Part shown: piece by piece, positions 44,453 through 54,897 of the stretch
How the letters are laid out: each line of letters opens with the position of its first letter
Position numbering within the stretch: position 1 is the stretch's first letter
Assembly (NCBI GenBank): GCA_902546725.1
Contig: CACCLB010000005.1
Span: 1 to 64,000, forward strand
Length of the DNA: 64,000 bases
DNA from: an uncultured Bacteroidota bacterium
Lineage (GTDB): Bacteria > Bacteroidota > Bacteroidia > Flavobacteriales > Flavobacteriaceae
Direction of reading: 5' to 3'
Program-made: the position numbers and the translations under genes
The notes under the pieces: generated by a model
Seen by the model: the letters and a program-made list of their open reading frames with translations, nothing else
Database searches by the model: none
What the model was told of the DNA's origin: nothing

Positions 44453-45720
44453 GTAATCAACTCGCAACTCAAGCACTTCATGCAGGGCATGATGCTTCAA
44501 CTTCAAAAGGAACCCAAGCAGTTCCAATTTATCAAACAACTTCGTACGTATTTAATGACTCTGACCATGCTGCCAATCTTTTTTCTTTGGCAGAGCCGGG
44601 TTTTATCTACACCCGACTAAACAATCCAACCAATGATGTATTGGAGCAGCGATTGGCCGCTATGGAAGGTGGTGTAGCCGCTGTGGCAACTGCCTCGGGC
44701 ACTGCAGCTATTGCAACTACACTTATGGTCATCCTAAAAACAGGGGACCACATAGTAGCCTCAAATAGTTTGTACGGAGGAACCTATAACCTATTGTCTA
44801 ATACCTTGCCTCGTTTTGGTATTACAACAACTTTTGTAGATCCAGACGACGCTGAAAATTTTGCTAATGCCATTCAACCGAATACACGACTCTTTTTTGC
44901 AGAGTCTTTAGGAAACCCTAAACTGGATGTCTTGGATTTAAAAGCAATTTCAGATCAGGCAAAAGCTGCAAAAGTTCCTTTTGTAGTTGACAACACCGTT
45001 GCTTCTCCAGCCTTGTTAAACCCAATTGAGTATGGAGCCAACATAGTCATTCATTCGTTGACCAAGTATTTGACAGGTAACGGAACTTCGTTGGGTGGTG
45101 TGATTATCGATGCCGGAACCTTTGATTGGGGTAATGGAAATTTCCCTGAGTTTACGGAACCCAATCCCAGTTATCACGGACTCAACTATCACGAAGCTCT
45201 TGGAGCTATAGCCTTTATAGCTAAGGTTCGGATAGAAGGCTTAAGAGATTTGGGAAGTGCGCCCAGTCCGTTTAATAGTTTTCAAAGTATACAAGGAATC
45301 GAAACCTTGGATATTAGAATGAAAAAACATTCCGAAAATGCACTTAAACTGGCAGCCTGGCTTTCAACCAATAAAGAGGTGGCTTGGGTTAATTATCCAG
45401 GACTCAAAACCTCTAAATACAATGACCTGGCTCAGAAGTATTTGCCTAAAGGACAAAGTGGAATCGTAACCTTTGGACTTAAAAAAGGTTTTGAAGGAGG
45501 AAAAGTTGTTGCTGATAAAACTAAGCTTTTTGCGCTATTGGCCAATATTGGTGATACTAAATCATTGATCATTCATCCTGCAAGTACTACCCACCAACAA
45601 TTGGACGAGGAAGCTCAAAAAGCAACTGGGGTAACTCCAGATTTGATTCGTCTATCTGTTGGTCTAGAAGACGTAAAAGATCTGATTGAGGATTTGGAAA
45701 ATGCCTTTGCTTCATTGTAG
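44449..45720 (+). CDS. O-acetylhomoserine aminocarboxypropyltransferase (sulfhydrylase), MetY type
   Basis: This PLP enzyme of the Cys/Met metabolism family makes homocysteine from O-acetylhomoserine and sulfide. The 423-residue length is typical of MetY rather than MetB. The PLP lysine is in [18 protein letters not shown], and the insert [20 protein letters not shown] is characteristic of MetY. It is tightly packed between metK and the metX-like gene. A second family member, closer to MetZ, lies in the same operon. Confidence 0.93.
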   Translation: MSNQLATQALHAGHDASTSKGTQAVPIYQTTSYVFNDSDHAANLFSLAEPGFIYTRLNNPTNDVLEQRLAAMEGGVAAVATASGTAAIATTLMVILKTGDHIVASNSLYGGTYNLLSNTLPRFGITTTFVDPDDAENFANAIQPNTRLFFAESLGNPKLDVLDLKAISDQAKAAKVPFVVDNTVASPALLNPIEYGANIVIHSLTKYLTGNGTSLGGVIIDAGTFDWGNGNFPEFTEPNPSYHGLNYHEALGAIAFIAKVRIEGLRDLGSAPSPFNSFQSIQGIETLDIRMKKHSENALKLAAWLSTNKEVAWVNYPGLKTSKYNDLAQKYLPKGQSGIVTFGLKKGFEGGKVVADKTKLFALLANIGDTKSLIIHPASTTHQQLDEEAQKATGVTPDLIRLSVGLEDVKDLIEDLENAFASL

Positions 45721-45726
45721 ATTCGC

Positions 45727-46692
45727 ATGAACCCGATTCAGTGTCTTTCCTTAACTGATCTAAAAACAGATGCTGGTACGTCCTTGGCAAAGCTCGATTT
45801 GTATTATCAACATTTTGGGCAAGCCTTAGACAAAGCACCAGTAGTTTTAATCAATCATTCCTTGACTGGCGACTCCGATGTTGCCGGTCAAAAGGGGTGG
45901 TGGAAAGAACTTGTTGGGCCAAATAAGACCATAGATACCAATCGATACGCCGTATTAGCCTTTAACATACCGGGTAACGGAGTCAAAGGTCAAATCTTTT
46001 CAAATGCTAAGGATTTTCATACCGGTGATATTGCCCTCTTCTTTTTAAAAGGACTGGAGCTTTTAGGGGTTAGCAAACTGCACGCCTTGGTCGGAGGATC
46101 TATAGGGGGAGGAATAGCCTGGGAAATGGCAGTTATGCAACCACAACTGGCAAAATACATCATCCCTGTCGCCGCCGATTGGAAAGCCAATGACTGGATT
46201 TTGGCCAATACATTTTTACAACAACGGATTCTAGAAAACTCAAATAATCCTCTAGAAGATGCGCGTATACACGCAATGCTTACTTATAGAACCCCGCAGT
46301 CGTTTAGCCAACGATTTGATCGGACTATAAACGAAGAAATGGGAATTTACAATATAGAAAGTTGGTTATTGCATCACGGAAAAAAGCTGGCTGAACGTTT
46401 CTATTTGGAAGCATATATTTTAGTCAACCATTTGTTGGCATCCATCAATATTGAACGCAAAGGAGAAAAAGCGCTAGATCTGATAAAAAAAATCGAAGGT
46501 GAAATTCACCTTATCGCAGTTGACAGTGATTTATTTTTTACTCCCGTTGAAGACCAGAAAACTTATGAAATGATCAAACCTGAAAAGACTTCTATTTTCT
46601 ATCACGAGCTCAAGTCGATTCACGGACATGACGCCTTTTTAATCGAAAATGACGCCATGATCAAAATATTAAACCCAATTTTTAACAATTAA
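45727..46692 (+). CDS. homoserine O-acetyltransferase-like alpha/beta hydrolase (MetX-like)
   Basis: The 321-residue protein keeps the MetX layout: INHSLTGDSDVAGQKGWW, a nucleophile elbow GGSIGGG with Ser125, VDSDLFFTP carrying the catalytic Asp, and IHGHDAFLIE with the His. It is shorter than classical MetX (about 350-380), mostly in the lid region. Together with metY it forms acetylhomoserine-based sulfhydrylation. Confidence 0.87.
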   Translation: MNPIQCLSLTDLKTDAGTSLAKLDLYYQHFGQALDKAPVVLINHSLTGDSDVAGQKGWWKELVGPNKTIDTNRYAVLAFNIPGNGVKGQIFSNAKDFHTGDIALFFLKGLELLGVSKLHALVGGSIGGGIAWEMAVMQPQLAKYIIPVAADWKANDWILANTFLQQRILENSNNPLEDARIHAMLTYRTPQSFSQRFDRTINEEMGIYNIESWLLHHGKKLAERFYLEAYILVNHLLASINIERKGEKALDLIKKIEGEIHLIAVDSDLFFTPVEDQKTYEMIKPEKTSIFYHELKSIHGHDAFLIENDAMIKILNPIFNN

Positions 46693-46703
46693 ACCTCTTA
46701 ACT

Positions 46704-47129
46704 ATGGAAGTCTCTTTAGAGCGTATCAACGAAGATTATTTATTTGAAGTTAGCAACCCCAATGGGCATAAAGTCCTTTTGGACAACAAATCAAAAACCA
46801 GTGGAGAAGTCCAGGGTGTGAGTCCAATGGAGCTCTTGCTGATGGGAGTTGCCGGATGTAGCGCAATTGATATTGTTGCCATATTAAACAAGCAAAAGAT
46901 CAATCCTAAGGTCTTGAAAATGGAAGTCAAAGGACATCGCAATGCCGATGAGGTACCAGCCCTATTTTATCAAATTGACATTATCATTTATTTAGAAGGC
47001 GATTTTTCAGCCGAAAAAGCCAAACGTGCTGCACAACTTTCCTACGACAAATACTGTTCAGTATCAAAAACCCTAGAACCCACAGCAGAAATCTACCATA
47101 AAGTAATCCTAAATGGAGCAGAAGTCTAA
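46704..47129 (+). CDS. OsmC family protein
   Basis: The 141-residue protein belongs to the OsmC/Ohr-like fold. SPMELLLMGVAGCSAIDIVAIL holds the first conserved cysteine, and the second lies in YDKYCSVSKTL. Such proteins reduce organic hydroperoxides through this cysteine pair. Its presence inside the methionine operon, overlapping the next gene by 17 bases, suggests a link to thiol or methionine oxidation, which is inference. Confidence 0.88.
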   Translation: MEVSLERINEDYLFEVSNPNGHKVLLDNKSKTSGEVQGVSPMELLLMGVAGCSAIDIVAILNKQKINPKVLKMEVKGHRNADEVPALFYQIDIIIYLEGDFSAEKAKRAAQLSYDKYCSVSKTLEPTAEIYHKVILNGAEV

Positions 47130-48291
47130 CTATTTATTTGAAACAGAGGCGATCAGAACCCAGATGGAGCGCTCTTCTTTTGCAGAGCATTCTACCCCTT
47201 TACACTTAACCTCAAGTTTTGTTTTTGAAGATGCGGAAGAAATGCGCGCCACTTTTGCAGAGGAAAAAGAGCGAAATATTTACAGTCGTTTTTCAAATCC
47301 TAACACCTCAGAATTTGTCCAAAAAGTAGCTCAAATGGAAGGCGCTGAAGATGGAGTATCCTTTGCCAGTGGAATGGGAGCAGTGTTTGCAACCTTTGCC
47401 ACTTTTTTAAATGCAGGCGATCACATCCTTTCAGCAAGAGCAATTTTCGGTTCTACCCATACCCTGTTTACCAAATATTTTCCCAAATGGGAGATTGCTA
47501 CTACCTATTTTGCTGTAGATGCACTAGCAGATTTAGAGAGCTCGATCCAACCAAATACCCGCTGTATTTACGTGGAATCACCCACAAACCCTTGGGTCGA
47601 TATTTTGGATCTTGAAGCCATAGGTGCACTGGCAAAAAAACACAATTTATTATTTGTAGTTGACAATTGTTTTGCCACACCTTATCTACAACAACCCATT
47701 AAGTTTGGAGCCGATTTGGTCATTCACTCTGCCACCAAGCTGATGGACGGACAGGGGAGAGTACTCGGAGGAGTTACCGTAGGAAAAAAAGAGTTGATAC
47801 GAGAACTTTATCTCTTTGCTCGAAATACAGGAGGATCACTCTCTCCTTTTAATGCTTGGGTTTTGTCCAAGAGTTTAGAAACCCTTGCTGTAAGAGTAGA
47901 TCGCCATTGTGAAAGTGCATTAGAAATCGCTAAAAAACTTGAGCAACATCCTAAAGTAAATTGGGTGAAGTACCCCTTTTTGAGTTCTCATCCCCAACAT
48001 CAACTTGCCTTAAAACAGATGAAAAAAGGAGGAAATATCATCTCTTCTGAAGTCAAAGGAGGTCTTGAAGTGGGAAGAAAATTCATCAATGCAATTCAAT
48101 TGTGTTCGCTTTCTGCAAACTTAGGAGATTCCAGGTCCATCATCACTCACCCTTCCTCAACCACCCACAGTAAATTGTCAGATACAGAGAGAGAAGAGGT
48201 AGGAATCAGCCTAGGAATGATCCGACTTTCAGTAGGATTAGAACACCATCAGGATATTTGTAACGATATTAAAACAGCTTTAGATGCCTAA
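47113..48291 (+). CDS. MetZ/MetB-like trans-sulfuration PLP enzyme
   Basis: The 392-residue PLP enzyme of the Cys/Met metabolism family resembles O-succinylhomoserine sulfhydrylase (MetZ). The PLP lysine is in [18 protein letters not shown], with [21 protein letters not shown] (in part) upstream and [20 protein letters not shown] at the C-terminal substrate site. It could act as sulfhydrylase, cystathionine gamma-synthase or a lyase; sequence alone does not decide. It overlaps the osmC-like gene and the following methyltransferase gene. Confidence 0.9.
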   Translation: MEQKSNYLFETEAIRTQMERSSFAEHSTPLHLTSSFVFEDAEEMRATFAEEKERNIYSRFSNPNTSEFVQKVAQMEGAEDGVSFASGMGAVFATFATFLNAGDHILSARAIFGSTHTLFTKYFPKWEIATTYFAVDALADLESSIQPNTRCIYVESPTNPWVDILDLEAIGALAKKHNLLFVVDNCFATPYLQQPIKFGADLVIHSATKLMDGQGRVLGGVTVGKKELIRELYLFARNTGGSLSPFNAWVLSKSLETLAVRVDRHCESALEIAKKLEQHPKVNWVKYPFLSSHPQHQLALKQMKKGGNIISSEVKGGLEVGRKFINAIQLCSLSANLGDSRSIITHPSSTTHSKLSDTEREEVGISLGMIRLSVGLEHHQDICNDIKTALDA

Positions 48292-49297
48292 ATTGGAGAT
48301 ACATTCAGCCTTAGAAAAGCGCATCTTGGTTTTAGATGGAGCTATGGGAACCATGATACAGCAACACCCACTCGAGGAGGCTGATTTTCGTTCCACCCGA
48401 TTTAAAGACCATCCCTGTCCGCTTAAAGGGAATAATGACCTGCTTTCGCTGACTCAGCCTGAAATTATCAAATCCATTCACCGCGCCTATTTTGATTCAG
48501 GTGCCGACATCGTTGAGACCAATACATTTTCTTCAACTTCCATAGGAATGGCGGATTATCAAATGGAATCTTTAGCCTATGAGTTGAATTTCGAAAGTGC
48601 AAAAATCGCCAAAGAAGTCGCAGAAGAATACAGAGATAAAACACCCGATCAGCCACGTTATGTTGCGGGTTCTATCGGTCCAACGAATAGAACAGCCAGT
48701 ATGTCTCCTGATGTAAACGACCCTGGTTTTAGAGCGGTGACCTTTGATGAATTGGTAACAGCCTACAAAGAACAAGTAGAAGGTTTGATTGACGGAGGTG
48801 CTGATTTGCTTTTGGTAGAAACCATTTTTGACACACTAAATGCCAAGGCGGCACTATTTGCCATAGAAGAGATAAGAGCTAAAAAAAGCGCTTCAACCCC
48901 CATCATGATTAGTGGAACTATTACAGATGCTAGTGGTAGAACACTGTCTGGACAAACCGTTGATGCCTTTAGAATTTCATTGAGTCATATTCCTGTACTC
49001 AGTATTGGGTTTAATTGCGCCTTGGGCGCTGATCAGTTATTACCCTATGTCAAAAGACTTTCCAAGCAAAGCGATCACTTTATTTCTGCTCATCCCAATG
49101 CAGGACTTCCCAATGCCTTTGGTGAATACGATCAAACTCCAGAGCAAATGCGTGATTTGATTGAAGATTACCTCAAACAAGATGTGGTCAACATCATTGG
49201 GGGTTGTTGTGGAACCACACCCGAACACATTCGATTGATAGCTGAGCTTGCCAAAAAATACAGTCCTAGAAACCCCAAAGCCCTTCTGAATGACTGA
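48284..49297 (+). CDS. homocysteine methyltransferase domain of split methionine synthase (MetH N-terminal part)
   Basis: This 337-residue protein corresponds to the first module of cobalamin-dependent MetH. It has [20 protein letters not shown] near the start, [20 protein letters not shown], and the zinc-binding cysteines: one in SIGFNCALG and the pair C308-C309 in [10 protein letters not shown]. It overlaps the larger MetH part by 8 bases. Splitting MetH into two genes is known in Bacteroidota. Confidence 0.93.
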   Translation: MPKLEIHSALEKRILVLDGAMGTMIQQHPLEEADFRSTRFKDHPCPLKGNNDLLSLTQPEIIKSIHRAYFDSGADIVETNTFSSTSIGMADYQMESLAYELNFESAKIAKEVAEEYRDKTPDQPRYVAGSIGPTNRTASMSPDVNDPGFRAVTFDELVTAYKEQVEGLIDGGADLLLVETIFDTLNAKAALFAIEEIRAKKSASTPIMISGTITDASGRTLSGQTVDAFRISLSHIPVLSIGFNCALGADQLLPYVKRLSKQSDHFISAHPNAGLPNAFGEYDQTPEQMRDLIEDYLKQDVVNIIGGCCGTTPEHIRLIAELAKKYSPRNPKALLND

Positions 49298-51974
49298 TTT
49301 TAAGAAAAAACCGTTGAGATTATCCGGCTTGGAGCCCCTTGTCATTGACGAACAAACCAATTTTGTCAATATAGGTGAACGCACCAATGTGACTGGATCT
49401 CGAAAGTTTTTACGCTTGATAGAAAACCAACAGTATGATGAAGCTATAGAAATTGCCCGTGAACAAGTTTTAGGTGGAGCACAGATTATCGACGTCAATA
49501 TGGACGAGGGAATGATAGACGGAGCAGTGGCAATGACGACCTTCCTCAATCTGATTGCTGCTGAACCCGATATTGCCCGTGTCCCCGTGATGATCGACAG
49601 TTCCAAATGGGAAATCATCGAAGCAGGACTCAAAGTAGTTCAGGGGAAATGTGTAGTCAATTCCATCAGCTTAAAAGAAGGTGAAGCTAACTTTTTAGCT
49701 CATGCAGCTACCATAAAAAAGTTTGGAGCAGCGGTCATCGTTATGGCTTTTGACGAAGAAGGTCAGGCAGATAATTTAGACCGTCGTATCGCCATTTGTA
49801 AACGCTCCTATAATTTACTCATCAACCAAATCGACTTTGCTCCCGAAGACATCATCTTCGATCCTAATATTTTTCCCGTAGCAACCGGTATGGAAGAGCA
49901 TCGAAAAAATGCTTTGGACTTTTTTAATGCGACCAAATGGATACGCGCCAACCTCCCCCATGCCCGTGTGAGTGGAGGAGTAAGCAATGTGTCCTTTTCT
50001 TTTCGTGGAAACAATACAGTACGTGAAGCCATGCACGCTTCTTTTCTGTACCACGCCATTAAAAATGGGATGAATATGGGAATTGTCAATCCAACCTTAC
50101 TCGAAGTTTACGACGAGGTTCCCAAAGAACTTATGGAGTACGTCGAGGACGTACTGCTAGATCGAAAAGAAGATGCGACCGAACGTTTGCTAGAATATGC
50201 AGAACAATTGGCATCCACCTCCAAGACCAGAAAAAAACAAGACGATAGCTGGAGAAAAGAAAGCTTGGAAAGCAGAATTAGCCATGCCCTAATCAAAGGA
50301 ATTGACAGCTATATAGAAGCCGATACTGAAGAAGCGCGATTGAAAGCTAATGAGCCAATAGAAGTTATCGAAGGGCCCTTGATGGACGGTATGAATATCG
50401 TTGGTGATCTCTTTGGAGAAGGGAAAATGTTTTTACCTCAGGTAGTCAAATCAGCACGAGTTATGAAAAAGGCGGTTGCGTATTTACAGCCCTTTATCGA
50501 AGCTCAAAAAAGCGGGGACAAACAGCATGCAGGGAAAGTATTGATGGCTACTGTAAAAGGTGATGTCCACGATATAGGAAAGAATATTGTAAGTGTGGTT
50601 TTGGCGTGTAATAACTACGAGATCATCGATCTGGGGGTAATGGTGCCTCCTGAAGTAATCATCCAGCGTGCGGTAGAGGAGCAAGTAGATGTAATCGGAC
50701 TGTCTGGACTCATCACTCCCTCTTTGGATGAAATGGTGTATGTGACCAAAGAACTCAATCGATTGAATATTGACATCCCCGTTCTTATTGGGGGTGCAAC
50801 CACATCCAAAGCGCATACGGCGGTCAAAATTGCACCAGTATCAAAGTCCGCAGTGATCCATGTCAACGATGCCTCTCGAGCTGTAGGAGTGGTAAGCAAT
50901 CTTTTACAAAAAGATAAAAAGGAAGCTTATACCCTTAAAATAAGAGAGGATTACGAAGCCTTTAAGGCTAAATTTATGTCTAGAGGCTCTGAAAAAGAAT
51001 ACCTCAGTTACAGCCAAGCCCAGCAGAACCCCTTTCCAATCGATTGGGATGAATTCAACCCACAGCGACCTAAGACCTTAGGAACGCAAACCATCAAATC
51101 CTTGGATTTAGAGTTGTTGTTGCCCTTTTTTGATTGGACTCCGTTTTTTAGGTCTTGGGACCTTCACGGAAAGTACCCCGATCTGCTGGAAGATGAGGTA
51201 GTGGGTGAACAGGCAAAGGTTTTGTATCAAGATGCACAAACCATGTTGCATCAAATGATTGAAGAACAATGGGTGACTGCCAAGGCGCGTTTTGGCTTAT
51301 TTCCTGTAAATGCTGTGGGAGACGATATTGAGATCTATTCAGATGAAAATCGATCTAAAACCCTTGGGCAGTGGATCACCCTCAGGCAGCAATTAAAAAA
51401 AACCAAAGCCCAACCCAATATCGCGCTAGCCGATTTTATCGCACCAAAAGCTTCAGGGAAAATTGACTATATGGGAGCTTTTTGCGTGACTACTGGTTTT
51501 GGTACAGAAGAAAAGGCCAAGGCATTTGAAGAGGCGAATGACGATTACAGCTCCATCATGGTCAAGGCCCTGTCGGATCGTTTTGCTGAAGCTTTTGCGG
51601 AATATTTACATCACCAAATCCGAACTGAACATTGGGCTTATGTAAGCGAGGAAGGCCTGTCCAATGAAGAATTGATACAAGAAAAATACCAAGGTATCAG
51701 ACCTGCACCGGGTTATCCCGCCTGTCCAGATCACTTGGAAAAAAAGACACTGTGGAAACTGCTAGAGGTAAAAGAAACTATAGGCGTAAGCCTGACGGAA
51801 AGCTTGGCGATGTGGCCAGCCTCTTCGGTTTCAGGCTACTATTTTGCCCATCCACAATCGCGTTATTTTGGTCTGGGTAAAATCAAAGAAGACCAATTAG
51901 TCGATTATAGTAAACGCAGAGGAATAGCTTTAGAAGAAGCCAGAAAATGGTTGAATCCCAACCTTGCTGAATAA
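49290..51974 (+). CDS. metH: cobalamin-dependent methionine synthase, C-terminal modules
   Basis: The 894-residue protein lacks the homocysteine module supplied by the previous gene. The folate (pterin) domain shows [19 protein letters not shown]; the cobalamin cap follows; the B12-binding domain has D425-V-H427-D-I-G (His427 as lower ligand) and [13 protein letters not shown]. The C-terminal activation domain has [19 protein letters not shown] for SAM-dependent reactivation. It catalyses methyl transfer from methyltetrahydrofolate to homocysteine. Confidence 0.95.
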   Translation: MTDFKKKPLRLSGLEPLVIDEQTNFVNIGERTNVTGSRKFLRLIENQQYDEAIEIAREQVLGGAQIIDVNMDEGMIDGAVAMTTFLNLIAAEPDIARVPVMIDSSKWEIIEAGLKVVQGKCVVNSISLKEGEANFLAHAATIKKFGAAVIVMAFDEEGQADNLDRRIAICKRSYNLLINQIDFAPEDIIFDPNIFPVATGMEEHRKNALDFFNATKWIRANLPHARVSGGVSNVSFSFRGNNTVREAMHASFLYHAIKNGMNMGIVNPTLLEVYDEVPKELMEYVEDVLLDRKEDATERLLEYAEQLASTSKTRKKQDDSWRKESLESRISHALIKGIDSYIEADTEEARLKANEPIEVIEGPLMDGMNIVGDLFGEGKMFLPQVVKSARVMKKAVAYLQPFIEAQKSGDKQHAGKVLMATVKGDVHDIGKNIVSVVLACNNYEIIDLGVMVPPEVIIQRAVEEQVDVIGLSGLITPSLDEMVYVTKELNRLNIDIPVLIGGATTSKAHTAVKIAPVSKSAVIHVNDASRAVGVVSNLLQKDKKEAYTLKIREDYEAFKAKFMSRGSEKEYLSYSQAQQNPFPIDWDEFNPQRPKTLGTQTIKSLDLELLLPFFDWTPFFRSWDLHGKYPDLLEDEVVGEQAKVLYQDAQTMLHQMIEEQWVTAKARFGLFPVNAVGDDIEIYSDENRSKTLGQWITLRQQLKKTKAQPNIALADFIAPKASGKIDYMGAFCVTTGFGTEEKAKAFEEANDDYSSIMVKALSDRFAEAFAEYLHHQIRTEHWAYVSEEGLSNEELIQEKYQGIRPAPGYPACPDHLEKKTLWKLLEVKETIGVSLTESLAMWPASSVSGYYFAHPQSRYFGLGKIKEDQLVDYSKRRGIALEEARKWLNPNLAE

Positions 51975-51991
51975 CTTAGAACAGAGAATAA

Positions 51992-52948
51992 ATGAAAATA
52001 ACAGAACATATAGCCCAATCCCCTGGAACTACTCAATTTACTTTTGAGATACTTCCTCCGCTTAAAGGGCAAAGTATCAACCAACTTTTTGATGTGTGTG
52101 ATGAATTGATGGAATTCAACCCTCCTTTTGTGGATGTGACCTATCACAGAGAAGAGCATATTTACAAGAATGCAGGAAATGGATTGTTGGAGATGAAAGT
52201 GATAAAAAAACGACCCGGTACAGTCGGGATTTGTGCTGCGATTCAGGGGAAATATAAGGTGGATGCCATACCCCATATACTCTGTGGTGGTTTTTCTAAA
52301 GAGGATACGGAAAACTTTTTGATCGATTTGGACTTTTTAGAAATTGACAATGTAGTTGCCCTCCGAGGCGATGCCTTAAAATCAGAAACCTATTTTAAAC
52401 CCAATCAAGATGGACATCAGTACGCCAATGAGTTGGTTGGGCAAATTGCCGACCTCAATAAGGGAATTTATTTGGACAATGAACTGCTCAACTCCCATGC
52501 TACAGATTTTTGTATTGGGGTGTCTGGGTATCCTGAAAAACATATGGAAGCCCCGAGTATGGAAAGCGACATTCATTTTTTAAAGAAAAAAGTAGCTGCG
52601 GGAGCGGAATATGTGGTAACCCAAATGTTTTTTGACAACCAAAAGTATTTTGATTTTGTCGAACAATTACGTGCACAAGGAATTGAGGTACCCATCATCC
52701 CGGGACTAAAACCGCTTTCTACTTTAAAACAGCTCAACATGATTCCCCACCGTTTTCATATTGATTTACCCGAAGCCTTGGTAAAAGAAGTCATCAAATG
52801 TAAAGACAACAAGGCGGTAAGGCAAGTGGGAATTGAATGGTGTATCACCCAAAGTAAAGAACTTAAAAAAGCCAAAGTGCCTTTTTTACACTATTATTCC
52901 ATGAGTAAATCAGACAATATTAAAGCCATAGCCAGGGAGGTGTTTTAG
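51992..52948 (+). CDS. metF: methylenetetrahydrofolate reductase
   Basis: MetF supplies methyltetrahydrofolate for MetH. The 318-residue flavoprotein shows TFEILPPLKGQSINQLFD, FVDVTYHRE, DNVVALRGD and GAEYVVTQMFFDNQKYFDF, all typical. It begins 17 bases after metH and is the last gene of the operon; no clear terminator follows. Confidence 0.95.
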   Translation: MKITEHIAQSPGTTQFTFEILPPLKGQSINQLFDVCDELMEFNPPFVDVTYHREEHIYKNAGNGLLEMKVIKKRPGTVGICAAIQGKYKVDAIPHILCGGFSKEDTENFLIDLDFLEIDNVVALRGDALKSETYFKPNQDGHQYANELVGQIADLNKGIYLDNELLNSHATDFCIGVSGYPEKHMEAPSMESDIHFLKKKVAAGAEYVVTQMFFDNQKYFDFVEQLRAQGIEVPIIPGLKPLSTLKQLNMIPHRFHIDLPEALVKEVIKCKDNKAVRQVGIEWCITQSKELKKAKVPFLHYYSMSKSDNIKAIAREVF

Positions 52949-52967
52949 GGGGACAGATTAAACTAAA

Positions 52968-53309
52968 TTAGAGTTCTATATATTCAGACTTTCCAGAGGT
53001 TTTGTTGCCGTTTAACCATTCCCAGTCCAAACTTAGCTTGATTTTTTGATTTTCGGTCACTGTGATGTTTGCAATGGCTTTACCCGCCTTTAGCTGGTTG
53101 TCAGTTGTCAAACATTGGTATAACATATCTAATTTATCCTTGTTTAGCAAGGCAATAATTTTTCCATACTTGATACTCCCTCCATGATAATCTGCTGTCA
53201 CTAGATTTCCCTTTTGTTTGTAAATAAAAATGGTATCCGTATCTACCTTTCCATTTGTGGAATTCCCTAGTAAAGCAAATTTTTTGTTGTTAAAATTTAG
53301 GGTTTTCAT
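52968..53309 (-). CDS. small conserved protein of unknown function (often mislabelled N-acetylglutamate synthase)
   Basis: The 113-residue protein is rich in beta strands: NFNNKKFALLGNSTNGKVD, TIFIYKQKGNLVTADYHGGS and LDWEWLNGNKTSGKSEYIE. I recall similar flavobacterial proteins carrying the label N-acetylglutamate synthase, but it lacks any GNAT or amino-acid-kinase motif, so that label should not be trusted. It converges with metF and starts a lower-complexity accessory stretch. Confidence 0.7.
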   Translation of the reverse strand: MKTLNFNNKKFALLGNSTNGKVDTDTIFIYKQKGNLVTADYHGGSIKYGKIIALLNKDKLDMLYQCLTTDNQLKAGKAIANITVTENQKIKLSLDWEWLNGNKTSGKSEYIEL

Positions 53310-53417
53310 AGGTCTTGAATTATTAGGGGTATCGATGATGGGATAACGATTTGTGTATGATGTCTTAGCATCCCATAGGGTGTTATTGATTGTAGGTTTT
53401 GTTCCATAGTATTTTTT

Positions 53418-53702
53418 TTATTCAGAATCTTTCTTGAGTAAAATATAAACTCTGTTCAATACCATTAGTAGGGTCAGTAAAAATTTACCGAGTAAAAAGT
53501 ATGTCAAACCGAGTGTAATCTTCTTTACAAGCCAATCAAATTGGAACTCTGGTAGCTTGGTTGTACAACCAATTAATACAATAATTATTAAAAGCGAAAG
53601 TACTATTGAGTAAGATATATTGATATGTATTTCTTTAACAAATACTTTCTTCAATTCATTCTGTTCATTGTTTGCATCGTCACGAATCTTGTCTATTTGA
53701 CT
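53418..53702 (-). pseudogene. C-terminal half of an interrupted four-helix membrane protein
   Basis: This frame continues directly, in the same phase, after the TAA that ends the N-terminal half at 53703. It reads SQIDKIRDDANNEQNELKK with no stop, then two hydrophobic segments (INISYSIVLSLLIIIVLIG and LTYFLLGKFLLTLLMVLNRV) and ends at 53418. A TTG at 53654 could start a 78-residue product on its own, but the open 16 codons between the stop and that TTG suggest one original protein of about 174 residues split by a nonsense change. Confidence 0.6.
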
Positions 53703-53942
53703 TTAAATAATTGCTAATAAGTTGAAAAGAAAGCCACCAAAAATTGCTACTGCTGCAATCAGATTGCCAACAAACGGTTTAATAGAAAATCCTTTGCAAG
53801 CCAACCAAACTCCGAGAATAGCAGGAAGACCAATGAATAATACTAAATCTTTCCAATAGATTCTTTTGGATTTAGAATCAAGTCTTGTTAAAGTACCAAA
53901 ATGATCTTTGACAATGCTCAGTATGTTAATTCGCTTAAACAT
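53703..53942 (-). CDS. N-terminal half of the four-helix membrane protein (stops at TAA 53703)
   Basis: The 79-residue ORF begins MFKRINILSIVKDHFGTL and has two hydrophobic segments (DLVLFIGLPAILGVWLAC and FVGNLIAAVAIFGGFLFNL). It overlaps the upstream 320-residue gene by 8 bases, so the two were made together. The stop falls in the likely loop after helix 2, and the next helices lie in the same frame downstream. It could be a truncated but expressed protein, or the stop could be a sequencing error. Confidence 0.65.
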   Translation of the reverse strand: MFKRINILSIVKDHFGTLTRLDSKSKRIYWKDLVLFIGLPAILGVWLACKGFSIKPFVGNLIAAVAIFGGFLFNLLAII

Positions 53943-54897
53943 TTGGTGGTCTAATTTCTATTATGTCTTGCACCAATTCTTCGCATTGTGTCAATAGCGA
54001 TTCAGTTGTGGGTGTTCCATCTGCATTCAATTCAAGTTGGCTTGTAACGTCAACGTCAGGTTGAATTTTTTGCTTGTTAGCCACATAGAAAGTCTTTTTC
54101 TTTCCATTTAATTCAAGTTCAAATTCAAGTTCAAATTCAAGTTCGTCAAATTCTTCATCAATGCCGTTGATTTCAACTCTTTCAAGATCTGGGTCACGAA
54201 AAAGGCTGTCGACAAGGTTTCTACACGCCTTTGGTAAACTTGTACCTGAACTCATAGAAGTTCTAAGCTTTCCTGGAATCTCTTCAGGATTTCCGTCATT
54301 TTCATAGTATTCTTCAAGGGTCGAAGGAATTCTCTTTTTAATCAGCTCTACTTTTTTGAGATTTCCATGCTCAATCATTCTTCTGTAAACTCGGCCATGA
54401 AGTAGGTTGTTTACTTCTACTTTATAGATTTGATAACCTTGCTCTCTCATGTAACGGTTAATCGTTCTTTTAAAGATTGTTTTAATCCCATATTTAGCCT
54501 TTTTCTGAAGAATTAACGCTCCTGAATTCCGCCCATTTGGTATCTGCATATAGAAAAAGAGATTCCTAAAAGCTGCGTGTCCTGTTTCAACGTCCAATAG
54601 GTTATTTTGAGTTTCAAGGTCGCGAATTTGATATTCGTCTCCACTTACTCCTGAAGAAAAATACCCATAAATCCGCCTATTATGTATATCTACTGTCGGT
54701 GGTGATTCCAAAGTCAAATGCAGAGAAGTGGTTCCACTTCCATCAGTTTCTGCTCGAATATTCGTGAAGATTGCATTGAGATAGTTTTTAAACGTTCTTA
54801 GGAAGTCATCTGTTCCGTTGAAACGACTCAATATCTGTTCATTCTTATTGTTGTCTAAAATTTTTACAACGTATGTAGATAGTAGAATTTTACTCAT
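53935..54897 (-). CDS. unrecognised 320-residue soluble protein, candidate defence-module component
   Basis: I do not recognise this family. The protein has no signal peptide or membrane helix. Visible features are an N-terminal beta-rich part, a central HAAFRNLFFYMQIPNGRNSG then LILQKKAKYGIKTIFKRTIN region, a basic helix-rich middle, and an acidic repeat (FELEFELEL) caused by a 12-bp tandem repeat, ending in a Glu/Asp-rich tail. It overlaps a membrane-protein gene by 8 bases. A soluble sensor plus small membrane effector in an accessory spot resembles abortive-infection modules in layout only. Confidence 0.7.
   Translation of the reverse strand: MSKILLSTYVVKILDNNKNEQILSRFNGTDDFLRTFKNYLNAIFTNIRAETDGSGTTSLHLTLESPPTVDIHNRRIYGYFSSGVSGDEYQIRDLETQNNLLDVETGHAAFRNLFFYMQIPNGRNSGALILQKKAKYGIKTIFKRTINRYMREQGYQIYKVEVNNLLHGRVYRRMIEHGNLKKVELIKKRIPSTLEEYYENDGNPEEIPGKLRTSMSSGTSLPKACRNLVDSLFRDPDLERVEINGIDEEFDELEFELEFELELNGKKKTFYVANKQKIQPDVDVTSQLELNADGTPTTESLLTQCEELVQDIIEIRPPNV
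54111..54144. repeat. in-frame 12-bp tandem repeat
   Basis: The unit ATTCAAGTTCAA occurs about 2.8 times in a row inside the 320-residue gene. It encodes alternating Glu-Phe/Leu residues (LEFELEFELEL), so copy-number change would add or remove four residues without shifting frame. Confidence 0.8.

Noticed and set aside
52968-53309. N-acetylglutamate synthase activity for the 113-residue protein
   Set aside because: No acetyltransferase or amino-acid-kinase motif; the name is a propagated label.
53418-54897. Possible Kiwa (KwaA/KwaB) system
   Set aside because: A four-helix protein plus a ~320-residue protein is superficially similar, but gene order is reversed and I see no DUF4868 hallmark.
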